DNA from: Stenotrophomonas maltophilia
GTDB taxonomy: Bacteria > Pseudomonadota > Gammaproteobacteria > Xanthomonadales > Xanthomonadaceae
Length of the DNA stretch: 64,000 nt
Direction of reading: 5' to 3'
Assembly (NCBI RefSeq): GCF_025642255.1
Contig: NZ_CP106759.1
Coordinates: forward strand, 1,329,501 to 1,393,500
The position numbers and the translations under genes were made by a program. The notes below the pieces were generated by a model. It made no database searches. It saw nothing but the letters and a program-made list of their open reading frames with translations, and was not told the origin of the DNA. Of this stretch, positions 1 through 8,807 are shown piece after piece (position 1 is the first letter of the stretch; each line of letters starts with the position of its first letter).

Positions 1-369
1 GAGATCACCGCCCGGCTCAAGCATGCGCCGGGCTGGTTGCTGGACGCCCGCGCGGGAGAGCGCTTCCGCGGCGAAGTCGAACCGCTGGATCCGGTGGCCG
101 GCCACGTGCCCGGCGCGGTCAACCGCCCGTTCGCATCCAATGTGCTCGATGGCCGCATGCGCGATACGCAGGAGCTGCGTGCCGAGCTGCAGGGCATCAT
201 CGGCAATCGCGATCCGCAGCAGGTCGTACTGATGTGTGGTTCCGGCGTGACGGCGTGCCATCTGCTGCTGGCGATGGAAGCGGCGGGCCTGTCCGGGGCG
301 CGCATCTATGCCGATTCCTGGAGCGGCTGGGTGAGCGACAGCAGCCGACCGGTCGCCAGCGGTACCTGA
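1..369 (+). CDS. Sulfurtransferase, C-terminal rhodanese domain (5' truncated by window)
   Basis: The frame is open from base 1 and ends at 369, so only the last 122 residues are seen. They form a rhodanese domain with the active-site loop CGSGVTA, whose Cys carries the persulfide in thiosulfate or 3-mercaptopyruvate sulfurtransferases. CGSGVT rather than CRKGVT is the form usual in 3-mercaptopyruvate sulfurtransferases (SseA), so this is the likelier substrate; the N-terminal inactive rhodanese domain would lie upstream. It converges on the amidase gene, with a hairpin between them. Confidence 0.85.
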   Translation, partial: EITARLKHAPGWLLDARAGERFRGEVEPLDPVAGHVPGAVNRPFASNVLDGRMRDTQELRAELQGIIGNRDPQQVVLMCGSGVTACHLLLAMEAAGLSGARIYADSWSGWVSDSSRPVASGT

Positions 370-378
370 GACAGAACC

Positions 379-418
379 GGGGTCAGATCCGTTTTCCCGC
401 GCAGAACGGATCTGCCCC
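379..418. terminator. Inverted repeat between convergent genes
   Basis: Arms GGGGTCAGATCCGTT and AACGGATCTGCCCC pair over about 14 bases around a loop of roughly 11 bases. It sits between the sulfurtransferase stop (369) and the amidase stop (441, opposite strand), so it may end transcripts from both sides. The GGGGTCAGATCCGTT wording looks like a dispersed xanthomonad repeat; this is from memory and untested here. Confidence 0.55.
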
Positions 419-440
419 CTTCAGGCGGCAGTCCTGCCGG

Positions 441-1007
441 TTACCCGATCGATTGCAGGGGCACCTTCGCCAGCACCCGAGCCCACGGAAACAACGGCCC
501 CGGATCGCGCTTGCGGGCCACGCTCAACGTCGGATCGTCACTGGCCTGCACCTGTTCCCGGTCCAGCTGGTCGTGGCCGGCGATCCGCTGCAGTGACGGG
601 TAGCGCGCCACCAAGGCCAGCAGCAGCTGTTCCAGGGCCTGCAGCTGCGGCTCGGTGTACGGCTCGTCCATCGCCTGGTGACGGCTGTCGAACCAGTCGG
701 GGTAGCGCCCGCTGTTGACCAGCTCGATGCCCAGCGTCCGTGCGTTCATGCCGCGGACGTGGTGGGCCACGCGCTCAGGGGCCACGTACTGCACGACGCT
801 GCCGTCGCGGTCGATGTAGAAATGGCCGCTGTTGCCGGCGCCGCTGTCGTACAGCACCCGCTCGCCATAGGCACGGGCCGTGGCCAGGTCGGGCAGCTCG
901 GTGCAGTGGATCACCACCATCTCCAGCGTGTCCGGCGCGCGCAGCGGCAGAAGGTCGTGATAGGGCAGGGGCTGCAGCAGCAGGCCGGGCAGGAGCGGGT
1001 TGGGCAT
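441..1007 (-). CDS. ampD: N-acetylmuramoyl-L-alanine amidase, AmpD type
   Basis: 188 residues with no signal peptide, one Amidase_2 domain. AmpD enzymes are cytosolic zinc amidases that cut anhydro-muropeptides in wall recycling; in Stenotrophomonas their loss derepresses the AmpR-controlled L1/L2 beta-lactamases. Expected zinc ligands are visible: His34 (VIHCTE), His145 (AGHDQ) and Asp168 (KRDPGPLFPW); the stretch between the last two is longer than in enterobacterial AmpD. The length (about 187) and lack of a signal fit the cytosolic recycling enzyme rather than a periplasmic amidase. It stands alone, divergent from the hydrolase gene. Family is sure; the specific ampD role is likely. Confidence 0.85.
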   Translation of the reverse strand: MPNPLLPGLLLQPLPYHDLLPLRAPDTLEMVVIHCTELPDLATARAYGERVLYDSGAGNSGHFYIDRDGSVVQYVAPERVAHHVRGMNARTLGIELVNSGRYPDWFDSRHQAMDEPYTEPQLQALEQLLLALVARYPSLQRIAGHDQLDREQVQASDDPTLSVARKRDPGPLFPWARVLAKVPLQSIG

Positions 1008-1079
1008 GCGGCGATGCTAGCATTGCGCAATGAACCTGCATTCTCTTTCGTTGTCGGCGCGCGCCTGCGGAGCGTGCGC

Positions 1080-1607
1080 GTGAGCCGCGGTCACTGCATC
1101 CTCTCCCATGGCTTCGAGAGCGGGCCGGAGGCCACCAAGGTCACGGCACTGGCCGAGGTCGCCCAGCGCCTGGGCTGGACCCATGAGCGGCCGGACTACA
1201 CCGATCTGGACGCGATGAGCGAAGTGAGCCGCGTCGGTGACGTGCCGGGGCGTCTGCAGCGCCTGCTGGAACGCGCTGCACATGCGGCGGCACAAGGGCC
1301 GCTGGTGCTGGCGGGTTCCAGCCTGGGCGCCTACATCTCTGCGATCGCCTCGTTGCAGGTACCGGTGGCGGGCCTGTTCCTGATGGTCCCGCCGACCACC
1401 ATGGGGCCCATGCCGGCGCTGGACGCCGCAGCGGTCCCCACCACCGTGATCCAGGCCTGGCACGATGATGTCGTGCCTGCCGCCGGGGTGATCGCCTGGG
1501 CGCAGGCGCGCTCGGCACAGCTGCTGCTGGTGGACGATGGCCACCGCCTGGAACGGCACGTGGAGGCATCCGCACACGCCTTCGAGCGCCTGCTGCGCCA
1601 ACTGTGA
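1080..1607 (+). CDS. Alpha/beta hydrolase (YqiA/UPF0227-like)
   Basis: 175 residues from a GTG at 1080, chosen because the conserved part begins at once with [15 protein letters not shown]; upstream starts in this frame at 1014 or further would overlap the divergent amidase. The nucleophile elbow is AGSSLGAY, an acidic residue lies in AWHDDVVP and the catalytic His in DDGHRLERH, the full Ser-Asp-His set. Small cytosolic esterase-like fold; substrate unknown. It lies 145 bases before rlmKL on the same strand. Confidence 0.75.
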   Translation: MSRGHCILSHGFESGPEATKVTALAEVAQRLGWTHERPDYTDLDAMSEVSRVGDVPGRLQRLLERAAHAAAQGPLVLAGSSLGAYISAIASLQVPVAGLFLMVPPTTMGPMPALDAAAVPTTVIQAWHDDVVPAAGVIAWAQARSAQLLLVDDGHRLERHVEASAHAFERLLRQL

Positions 1608-1752
1608 AGCCGGGGCGCACGGCGCGCCGGCCCGCATTGACTACAATGGCAGGCCCGCCGCCCCCGGCGCGGGCCTGCCGGCCGTGCCCACGGCCCTCCT
1701 TTCCGACTGGCGCGGCTCCCCTGCCGCGCCCGACCACCTGCGAACCGATCCC

Positions 1753-3891
1753 GTGAAATTCTTCGTCTCCTGCGCCAAGGGCCTGGAATACCTGCTTGCC
1801 GATGAACTGTCGGCCCTGGGCCTGGACAAGGCCACTGCCACCATTGCCGGCGTCAATGCCGAGGGCGAGCTGGAGCAGGCGCTGCGGATCGTGATGTGGT
1901 CACGCCTGGCCAGCCGCGTGCTGTGGCCGATCGACGAGTTCGAATGCCCGGACGAGCAGGCGCTGTATGACGGCGTGCGTGCGCTGCCGTGGCATGAGCA
2001 CATCAAGCCGGAGATGACCCTGGCGGTGGATGCGCATGTGTCCGGCGACAAGATCACCCACGCCCGCTTTGCCGCGCAGCGGATCAAGGACGCCATCGTC
2101 GACCGCATGCGCGATGAGGGCCTGGAGCGGCCGTCGGTCAACACCGATCTGCCGGATGTGCGCGTCAACCTGTCGCTGCGCAAGGGCCGTGCCTCGCTGT
2201 CGATCGACCTCGGCGGCGGCCCGCTGCACCGCCGTGGCTGGCGGGGGGCCGCGCACGAAGCACCGCTGAAGGAGAACCTGGCGGCCGCGTTGCTGCTGCG
2301 GGCGCAGTGGCCACGTCTGCATGCCGCCGGTGGTGGCCTGCTCGACCCGATGTGCGGCAGCGGCACGTTGTTGATCGAAGGCGCGCTGATGGCGGCCGAC
2401 GTCGCGCCGGGCCTGATGCGCCACGGCAGCCTGCCGCCGAGCCGCTGGCTGGGCTTCGACAAGGTGGCCTGGAAGGCGATCCAGAGCGAAGCGCGCGAGC
2501 GCGAGGCCACCGGCCTGGCCGCGCTGAAGCCGGTGATCCACGGCAGCGACATCGATCCGACGGCGATCGAAGCGGCACGCGAGAATGCCGAAGTGGCGGG
2601 CGTGGCCCACGCCATCCGCTTCACCCGCGCCGACGTATCCGAGCTCACCTCGCCGGAGCAGGAGATCGGTGCGGTGGTCTGCAACCCGCCCTACGACGAG
2701 CGCCTGGCCGCCGATCCGGCGCTGTACCGCGCCTTGGGCAACGCGCTGCAGAAGGCGGTGCCGCAGTGGCGCGCCAGCCTGCTGTGCGGCAACGACGAGC
2801 TGGCCTTCGCCACGGGTCTTCGTGCGGCCAAGAAGTACCAGATGTTCAATGGCGCGCTGGAATGCGCGCTGATCGTCTGCGACCCGATCGCGGTGCCGGG
2901 GCGTGATCCGGCACTGCCGCGGGAGCTGAGCGAAGGTGCGCAGATGGTGGCCAACCGCCTGCGCAAGAACCTGAAGAAGTTCAAGAGCTGGCGCGCGCGC
3001 GAGGACATCACCTGCTTCCGCGCCTACGATGCGGACCTGCCGGAATACGCGGCGGCCATCGATGTCTACGAAGAGGACGGTGGACAGCGCCGTACCTTCC
3101 TGCACGTGCAGGAATACGCTGCACCGGCGGCGATTCCCGAGAACGACGTGCGCCGCCGCCGCAACGAACTGCTGGCCGCCGCGCGTGAGGTATTCGGCGT
3201 GCCGCCCGAACAGGTATCGATGAAGTCACGCGAGCGTGGCAAGGGCGGCAGCAAGTACGGCCGTTTCGAGCAGCGCGACGAGTTCGTGGTGGTGCGCGAG
3301 AATCATGCGCTGCTGCAGGTGAACCTGTTCGACTATCTCGATACCGGCCTGTTCCTGGACCATCGTCCGCTGCGCCGGATGATGGCCGAGCAGGTGCGTG
3401 GCAAGCGCTTCCTCAACCTGTTCTGCTACACCGGCGTGGCCAGCGTGCAGGCAGCCGTGGCCGGCGCGGCCAGCACCACCAGTGTCGACCTGTCCGCTAC
3501 CTACCTGCAATGGTGCTACGACAACCTGGCCCTGAATGGTCAGGGCGGCAACCAGCATCTTCTGGTGCAGGCCGATGCGATGGCCTGGCTGGAAGCCGAC
3601 CGCGGACAGTACGATGTGATCTTCTGCGATCCGCCGACGTTCTCCAACTCCGCCCGCGCCGATGATTTCGATGTGCAGCGCGAGCAGCTGCGGCTGCTGC
3701 GTGCAGCGGTGGCACGGCTGGCACCGGCAGGCGTTCTGTACTTCTCCAACAACTTCCGCCGTTTCAAGCTGGAAGAGAACGCGATCGCCGAGTTCGCCCA
3801 GTGCCGTGAGATCACTGCGCGTACCATCGGTCCGGACTTCGAGCGCAACGCACGCATCCACCGTGCGTGGGAGTTGAAGCGTTTGGGTTGA
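1753..3891 (+). CDS. rlmL: 23S rRNA G2445 N2- and G2069 N7-methyltransferase RlmKL
   Basis: 712 residues, the usual size of the fused RlmK/RlmL enzyme, which methylates two guanines in 23S rRNA with S-adenosylmethionine. An N-terminal THUMP RNA-binding region (about 45-155) is followed by the first methyltransferase domain, with the SAM loop [10 protein letters not shown] from residue 198 and the N2-guanine motif NPPYDERL from 311. The second domain (about 540-712) has FLNLFCYTG and DPPTFSNS from 626. Start is a GTG ([15 protein letters not shown]), the known beginning of the family, although the frame is open further upstream. Single gene followed by a SMAG element. Confidence 0.95.
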   Translation: MKFFVSCAKGLEYLLADELSALGLDKATATIAGVNAEGELEQALRIVMWSRLASRVLWPIDEFECPDEQALYDGVRALPWHEHIKPEMTLAVDAHVSGDKITHARFAAQRIKDAIVDRMRDEGLERPSVNTDLPDVRVNLSLRKGRASLSIDLGGGPLHRRGWRGAAHEAPLKENLAAALLLRAQWPRLHAAGGGLLDPMCGSGTLLIEGALMAADVAPGLMRHGSLPPSRWLGFDKVAWKAIQSEAREREATGLAALKPVIHGSDIDPTAIEAARENAEVAGVAHAIRFTRADVSELTSPEQEIGAVVCNPPYDERLAADPALYRALGNALQKAVPQWRASLLCGNDELAFATGLRAAKKYQMFNGALECALIVCDPIAVPGRDPALPRELSEGAQMVANRLRKNLKKFKSWRAREDITCFRAYDADLPEYAAAIDVYEEDGGQRRTFLHVQEYAAPAAIPENDVRRRRNELLAAAREVFGVPPEQVSMKSRERGKGGSKYGRFEQRDEFVVVRENHALLQVNLFDYLDTGLFLDHRPLRRMMAEQVRGKRFLNLFCYTGVASVQAAVAGAASTTSVDLSATYLQWCYDNLALNGQGGNQHLLVQADAMAWLEADRGQYDVIFCDPPTFSNSARADDFDVQREQLRLLRAAVARLAPAGVLYFSNNFRRFKLEENAIAEFAQCREITARTIGPDFERNARIHRAWELKRLG

Positions 3892-3896
3892 AGGTT

Positions 3897-3919
3897 CGCC
3901 GGGCATGGCCCGGCGCTAC
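3897..3919. repeat. SMAG/REP element
   Basis: Stem GCCGGGC-ATG-GCCCGGC ending in GCTAC, so the GTAG end lies on the minus strand. It follows rlmKL (stop 3891) and abuts the DUF3325 stop (3923), placed to act as a shared terminator or RNA-stability hairpin. Confidence 0.8.
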
Positions 3920-3922
3920 CGG

Positions 3923-4252
3923 CTATGCCAGCGCCACCACCAGGCCCAGCAACGGCAGGGTGATCGCCAGCGGCACGATCCACCGCGGCCGGTAGGGATA
4001 CAGCCCGAACGACAGCGTCACGCCGCCCACCGTCATCACGCCCAGCCACTGCACCGGGCCCATGGCCCAGCCATGGTCGGCAACGCACAGGGCGAAGGTG
4101 ACCGCCAGCAGCAACCAGCCCAGCGCCCGCCACTGGGCGCGCCGTGCCGGAACGGCGGCGGCTTTGCCGTGCAGATCGTGCTGGTGCCTTTCCATCGCCA
4201 GCGACAACGCGGTGAACGCAGAGAAGGAAAGCGCCAGCGCCAGCAGCATCAT
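3923..4252 (-). CDS. DUF3325 family small membrane protein
   Basis: 109 residues with about three to four hydrophobic segments (start MMLLALALSF, then two or three helices to the C terminus). The start overlaps the stop of the PepSY gene by four bases, so it is the last gene of a three-gene operon with DUF3649 and PepSY proteins. This trio is commonly found near TonB-dependent siderophore receptors and is iron-regulated; no biochemical role is established. A longer open frame upstream is only the shadow of the PepSY gene. Confidence 0.75.
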   Translation of the reverse strand: MMLLALALSFSAFTALSLAMERHQHDLHGKAAAVPARRAQWRALGWLLLAVTFALCVADHGWAMGPVQWLGVMTVGGVTLSFGLYPYRPRWIVPLAITLPLLGLVVALA

Positions 4253-5877
4253 GCGCTGGCCTCCACTTCGGTGGCTTCGGTCGGTGCCCTGGGCGCAACG
4301 GTTGCCGCGGCACGCTTTTTCTTCTCGGCCGCAGACAGCGGTGGCGTCCAGCGCTGCATGCGCCAGCCGCACAGCGCCAGCATCGCACCGAAGGCGATCA
4401 TCGACAGGTCGAAGCCCGCCAGCACCCAGTCGCCGCTGCGCAGGGTAATGCCCAGATGGGCGTGGGTGGTCAGCGCGTTGACCACCGGAACCAGCGCGAA
4501 TGCGGCTGCGCCCAGGTACAGCTGCCACGTCCACATCACCCGTTTCGGCCAGACGAACGCGGCCAGCAGGGCGCCGCCCCACGCATAGAAGAACACGTTG
4601 GCTTCGGCATTGGAGCGATCGGCCAGATCCAGCGGCAGCAGCCGATTGCCCCAGAAGTAGGCGGCAAAGGCGATCGGCAGGCCGGCCACGGTACCGATGT
4701 TCAACGCATCGACCAGGCGCAGGCCGAAGCCGGTGCGCCCGCTCTTGGCATGCTTCGGTCGTTCCTTCACTGCCCACAGCACCACGCCACTGGCCACCAT
4801 CAGGCAGCCGACCAGGCCGGACAGGAAGAACAACGCACGCAGCCCCCAGTCGGCGAAGCGCGCCAGGTGCAGGCCATACAGCACGCCACGGGTGGCGGTG
4901 GCACCACCGGAGGCCGGGGTCTGTTCCAGCAGCCTGCCGTCCACCATGTCGTAACGCAGCGAAGGCGTGTCGATGGAAAGACGCTTTCCGTCACGCTGGC
5001 GGATGTCGATCACCGCGTTGCGCGCGCCCGGATTGGACACGGTGAAGCCGGCCACTTCGGCGCCATGCCAGTGGGCGCGCGCATCGTCCAGCAGGCGGGC
5101 GATCGGCAGCGGCGCGGCGCGGCCTTCGGCCGGCGCGGTTACTTCAGGCAGGCCACCGAAGGCTTCGCTGAAGAATTTGTCCTCATCCTGCGGGTAGGCC
5201 ACTTTCACGCCCCAGGGCAGGTACATGATCATCAGGGTGACGATGCCCGTGTAGGTGATCATCGCGTGGTAGGGCAGCGCCATCACCGCGCTGACATTGT
5301 GGAAATCCAGCCAGGAGCGCAGGCCCTTGTCTTTGCGGAAAGTGAAGAAGTCCTTGAAGATCTTCTTGTGGGTGATCACCCCGGTGATGATGGCCACCAG
5401 CATGAACATGGCGCAGAAGCCGACCAGGTAACGGGCCCACAGCACGGGGATGTAGTGCAGGTCGAAATGCAGGCGGTAGAAGAAATCTCCGCCGCGCGTC
5501 TGGCGGGCGTTCAGTTCGTCGCCGGTGTTCGGGTCGAGCGTGGCATCGCCGAAGGCACCGCGTCGGCCACGGCTTGGATCGGCCAGCTCGGGTGGCAGGC
5601 GCCAGAACAGCTGCATGGCCGGGTTGCGCGGCTGCGGCAGGGTCACGAACCAGGTCTGGGCCTGCGCCGCATGGGTCTGCAGGTAGTCCACGCTGCGTTG
5701 CGCGGCCACATCGATGCTGACGGTGCTGGCCGGCAGTTCCGGGCGCATCCAGCGGCTGATCTCTTCACGGTAGTAGCTTGCGGTACCGGCCATGAAGATC
5801 AGCAGCAGCAGCCAGCCGACCAGCAGGCCGGTCCAGGTGTGCAGCCAGGCCATCGACTGGCGGAATCCGTTCTTCAT
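4249..5877 (-). CDS. PepSY-associated transmembrane protein (iron-uptake linked)
   Basis: 542 residues. The start MKNGFRQSMAWLHTWTG leads into a first membrane helix, then a long periplasmic PepSY-type segment, and further helices around HNVSAVMALPYHAMITYTGI and after GLRALFFLSG. Conserved His residues in the helices (LHTWTGL, FHNVSA) fit heme binding as proposed for PiuB/FslB-type siderophore-iron reductases. Overlaps DUF3649 upstream and DUF3325 downstream by four bases each, so all three are cotranslated. Likely role: reductive release of iron from siderophores at the inner membrane; inferred from family and the Fur-like promoter. Confidence 0.8.
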   Translation of the reverse strand: MKNGFRQSMAWLHTWTGLLVGWLLLLIFMAGTASYYREEISRWMRPELPASTVSIDVAAQRSVDYLQTHAAQAQTWFVTLPQPRNPAMQLFWRLPPELADPSRGRRGAFGDATLDPNTGDELNARQTRGGDFFYRLHFDLHYIPVLWARYLVGFCAMFMLVAIITGVITHKKIFKDFFTFRKDKGLRSWLDFHNVSAVMALPYHAMITYTGIVTLMIMYLPWGVKVAYPQDEDKFFSEAFGGLPEVTAPAEGRAAPLPIARLLDDARAHWHGAEVAGFTVSNPGARNAVIDIRQRDGKRLSIDTPSLRYDMVDGRLLEQTPASGGATATRGVLYGLHLARFADWGLRALFFLSGLVGCLMVASGVVLWAVKERPKHAKSGRTGFGLRLVDALNIGTVAGLPIAFAAYFWGNRLLPLDLADRSNAEANVFFYAWGGALLAAFVWPKRVMWTWQLYLGAAAFALVPVVNALTTHAHLGITLRSGDWVLAGFDLSMIAFGAMLALCGWRMQRWTPPLSAAEKKKRAAATVAPRAPTEATEVEASA

Positions 5878-6188
5878 GCCCAGGCTCCCATCAGCCGCGC
5901 GATGCCGGCCATCAGCAGGGCAGGGGCTAGGATGCCGATCCACGCACGCAGGGCACTGCGGGTGGCGAATGCCCACAGCGCGGCACAGGCGGCAACCAGG
6001 ATGGCCAGCAGCATGCCGGTCAGCACGGTCTGGCCCCGCGCGCCCGGCAGGACGACGGCACAGAACACGCCGGTCATGGAGGCCAGCGCATAGCCACCGA
6101 AGATCGCGGCCAGCGAGCGCGACAGGATGCCCCAGCGCGGGTTGCGGAAGAAAACACGGGAGCTGGCGGTTGCGGGCGAGCGGTCCAC
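5874..6188 (-). CDS. DUF3649 family membrane protein
   Basis: 104 residues from a GTG at 6188 preceded by AGGA at five bases; the frame is open to 6320 but that extra part is basic, Pro-rich and unlike a membrane protein. Three hydrophobic segments follow: AAIFGGYALASMTGVF, MLLAILVAACAALWAF and IGILAPALLMAGIA. It is the first gene of the iron-linked trio and its stop overlaps the PepSY start (ATGA). Start uncertain; ATG at 6269 is an alternative. Confidence 0.65.
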   Translation of the reverse strand: MDRSPATASSRVFFRNPRWGILSRSLAAIFGGYALASMTGVFCAVVLPGARGQTVLTGMLLAILVAACAALWAFATRSALRAWIGILAPALLMAGIARLMGAWA

Positions 6189-6374
6189 GGTGGTCCTGTC
6201 GGTCGGGGAGGGGATCGAACGCGCATGCGGCCCCCTTGCGCCCCGCGCACGTCGCCCAGCGTGTCCCATCAATGCAGCGCTGCCCGCGCAGACGGGCAGC
6301 CGGAGGTCAGGGCTGTACATGGCACCGGACAGGTCTTCCTTGCCCGTGCGGCCAAGCGCACCACCGATCAGTAA

Positions 6375-6403
6375 ATGATAGGCATTCGCATTCTGTTAAT
6401 CAA
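6375..6403 (-). promoter_or_regulatory. Promoter with Fur-box-like operator for the DUF3649-PepSY-DUF3325 operon
   Basis: On the minus strand TTGATT (6403-6398) and TATCAT (6380-6375) are 17 bases apart, a good sigma-70 pair. The spacer and -10 carry TGCGAAT-G-CCTATCA (6390-6376), matching 10 of 14 fixed positions of the 7-1-7 Fur consensus TGATAAT-N-ATTATCA. Binding here would block the promoter, giving iron repression, which fits the operon it serves. Confidence 0.55.
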
Positions 6404-6463
6404 GGCTGCGTGACGAAAGAGGAGTCGTTCCGTGCCCACGCAGCAGGTCAGCGGACCCGCCGC

Positions 6464-7750
6464 TCAGAAGCGGAACACCACCGTTGCCGCGTGCAGCAGC
6501 AGGCCGATCAGGCCGCCAACCAGCGTGCCGTTGAAGCGGATGAACTGCAGGTCGCGGCCGACGCTCAGTTCCAGCTGCTCGACCAGATGGCGCTCGTCCC
6601 AGCCCCTGACCGTCTGTGCGATGTGCGTGGTGACCCCCTCGCGCAGTCGCCCGGTCAGGCGCTGTGCGCCTTCCAGCAGATGCTGGTTCAGTGCATCGCG
6701 CAGTGCCGGGTCGGACTGCAGGGTGCTTCCCAGCGAGGCGAGGCTGCGCTGCAGGTGGCCGACCAGCGCCGAATCCTCGCGCTGCAGGTCGGCGCGCAGA
6801 CTGGCGTGGATGCGTGCCCAGACCCCCTGCACATACTCCTGCAGGGCAGGATGGTCGATCATCTCCTGCTTGAGCTGTTCGATGCGCTCGGCCAGCGCCG
6901 GGTCTTCGCGCAGGCGCTGGACGTAGTTGCCCAGCCACGCCTCGTAATCCTGCCGCAGCGGATGCTGCGGCTCGGCCAGTACCTGCTGCAGCTCCTCCAG
7001 CACGGCGCGTGCCAGCCGCTCGGCCAGGCTGTCACCGATCTCGTCGATGGGTTTCACCCAGTTCACCGTGCTTGAGAGCGTCGGCCATTCGCGCTGGATG
7101 TAGCGCACGATCAGCTGCGACGCGCGCTCCTTCACTTCCGGCTGCTCCAGCCAGCGTCCCAGTCTCTGCAGGCCCTCGTCCAGCACACGCTGGTGGCGCC
7201 CGTCGGCGGTCAGCAGGGCAAGCAGCTCGCCGGCGGTGGATGCCGCGTTCCACTGTCGCAACTGCTGCACCACGAACGCGTGCAGCTGCCGGCGCACCGC
7301 GCGTTCATCGAAGAAGTCCAGTGCCTGCAACGCCCAGCCGCGTGCCATGTCGGCCAGCATGCGTGCGCGTGCCGGTTCGGCCAGCCAACTGCCGAGACGG
7401 CCAGCCGGATCGAACACCTTCAGCTTGGCCAGCAGCACCTGTGGTTCCAGGAACTGATCGCGCACGAACAGCGCCAGGCTGTCGCCGATGCGCTCCTTGC
7501 TGCGCGGAATGATGGCGGTATGGGGAATCGGCAGCCCCATCGGCCTGCGGAACAGGGCGACCACCGCGAACCAGTCTGCCAGCGCGCCCACCGCTGCCGC
7601 CTCGCAGAAGGCGGATACCCAGGCCCAGGCGCCGCGCTCGCCCTGCCAGTGGCTGACCGCAAAACCGGCCAACATCAACACCAGCAGGCCCAGGGCGATG
7701 GCTTTCAGGCGTCGCAGCTGGGCGCGGCGCGGATCGATTGCGGACGTCAT
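6464..7750 (-). CDS. DUF445 family inner-membrane protein
   Basis: 428 residues, the usual size of DUF445 (YjiN) proteins. One hydrophobic helix near the N terminus (about 17-35) is followed by the family hallmark AVGALADWFAVVALFRRPMGLPIPHT split over residues 50-77, then a long helical region, and a closing membrane segment GTLVGGLIGLLLHAATVV. The long middle is likely extracytoplasmic. Function is unknown in the family. Single gene; not part of the neighbouring operons. Confidence 0.85.
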   Translation of the reverse strand: MTSAIDPRRAQLRRLKAIALGLLVLMLAGFAVSHWQGERGAWAWVSAFCEAAAVGALADWFAVVALFRRPMGLPIPHTAIIPRSKERIGDSLALFVRDQFLEPQVLLAKLKVFDPAGRLGSWLAEPARARMLADMARGWALQALDFFDERAVRRQLHAFVVQQLRQWNAASTAGELLALLTADGRHQRVLDEGLQRLGRWLEQPEVKERASQLIVRYIQREWPTLSSTVNWVKPIDEIGDSLAERLARAVLEELQQVLAEPQHPLRQDYEAWLGNYVQRLREDPALAERIEQLKQEMIDHPALQEYVQGVWARIHASLRADLQREDSALVGHLQRSLASLGSTLQSDPALRDALNQHLLEGAQRLTGRLREGVTTHIAQTVRGWDERHLVEQLELSVGRDLQFIRFNGTLVGGLIGLLLHAATVVFRF

Positions 7751-7790
7751 GGCGGCAGTCTAACCGCCACCGGATGATGCCGGCGCATCG

Positions 7791-7858
7791 GTAGCGCCGG
7801 GCCATGCCCGGCGGCTTTTCAGGGCCCGCTGCGCTCGCCGGGCATCGCCCAGCGCTAC
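7791..7858. repeat. SMAG dimer
   Basis: Two SMAG units facing each other: GTAG end at 7791, stem GCCGGGC/GCCCGGC to 7813, and a second unit in reverse at 7836-7858 ending GCTAC. Together they can form one long cruciform. They lie between the DUF445 start and the ParB-like stop. Confidence 0.85.
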
Positions 7859-7865
7859 CCATTCG

Positions 7866-8744
7866 TTACAGCGCTTCCAGCTGCCTGCGCAATGCCGCCA
7901 GCTGCGTGCGCAGGGCATCGTTCTCGCGAGTGAGCGCGACGACGCGTCGGCGCAGCGCCGGCGCATCCTCACCCAACTGCTCCAGCGCGGACAGCACTTC
8001 CGCATCGCGCAGGGCGATCTCGTCCTCGCTGGGCTCATCGAATGCCATTTCCGCCGGTTCTGGCTTCGCCGCGCGCGGCTTGCGCTTGGACTCGCGTACG
8101 CGCTTGGCGGCCTGCTTCAGTTCGTCCTTGCCGCCTGCGGCTGCCGCGCGCTGCTCTTCCTCGGGCAGGTCGGCCACGGCCGCGGCCGCGCTGATCGAGA
8201 TCACGCCGGCCTTGACCGCTTCCACGACTTCGGCGGCGGCCTGCGCGTGAATGCGTTCGATCATCCCGACCTGGCTGGTGCTCAGCTTCGCTTCGCGGGC
8301 CAGTTCCGCACGGCTGAGTTTCGGCGCGGGTTCCCACGGTGGGCTGTCTTCACCGGCATCGTCGGCCGATGCGGCGGTGCCATCGCTTTCGCGTTGCAGC
8401 TGGGCCTGCTCGATCTGCTTGCGTGCCGACAGGATGTCGCGCTTGCGCAGGGCCAGCACGCCGCGCTGGAAATCGGACACGCTGCGGCGGCCCAGGTGCT
8501 GTTCGATCATCCACAGGTGCACGTCCTCCATGCTCTGGAAGCGGCTGTTCTGCACCGTGTTGAACGGCAGGCCATGCTTCTGGCAGATGCCGTAGCGGTT
8601 ATGGCCATCCACCAGGACATCGCCCCACAGTACCAGTGCATCGCGGCAGCCCTCGGCGAGGATGCTGCGCTCCAGCGCCTCATGTTCGTCGGGCGTGAGC
8701 GGGTCGATGTAGGCCTTGAGTTCTTCTTTGACGACGATGTCCAT
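7866..8744 (-). CDS. ParB/Srx-fold DNA-binding-like protein, chromosomal orphan
   Basis: 292 residues. The N-terminal 80 residues (LTPDEHEALERSILAEGCRD, then VLVDGHNRYGICQKHG) match the ParB/sulfiredoxin nuclease-like fold, with VDGHNRY in place of the GERR loop of true ParB. A helical segment with SRAELAREAKLSTSQVGMIE reads as a helix-turn-helix. The C-terminal third is charged with a final coiled coil (ALTRENDALRTQLAALRRQL). There is no parA beside it, so it is not a partition operon. Start at ATG 8744; a GTG two codons earlier is possible. Role unknown, probably a regulator. Confidence 0.7.
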   Translation of the reverse strand: MDIVVKEELKAYIDPLTPDEHEALERSILAEGCRDALVLWGDVLVDGHNRYGICQKHGLPFNTVQNSRFQSMEDVHLWMIEQHLGRRSVSDFQRGVLALRKRDILSARKQIEQAQLQRESDGTAASADDAGEDSPPWEPAPKLSRAELAREAKLSTSQVGMIERIHAQAAAEVVEAVKAGVISISAAAAVADLPEEEQRAAAAGGKDELKQAAKRVRESKRKPRAAKPEPAEMAFDEPSEDEIALRDAEVLSALEQLGEDAPALRRRVVALTRENDALRTQLAALRRQLEAL

Positions 8745-8807
8745 GGGCACGGCAACGGGCAGGAACGGAACCGACCATTGTACCTGCTTGCTGTCGCCGG
8801 CCCGGGC

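Noticed and set aside
4456..6093. 545-residue plus-strand open frame
   Set aside because: Antisense to the PepSY gene; the minus-strand gene has helices, overlap junctions and a promoter.
5874..6320. 148-residue version of the DUF3649 gene starting at 6320
   Set aside because: The added N terminus is Arg/Pro/Gly-rich and unlike the family; GTG 6188 has a better ribosome site.
7791..7858. CRISPR-like array
   Set aside because: Only two units in inverted, not direct, order; this is a SMAG dimer.
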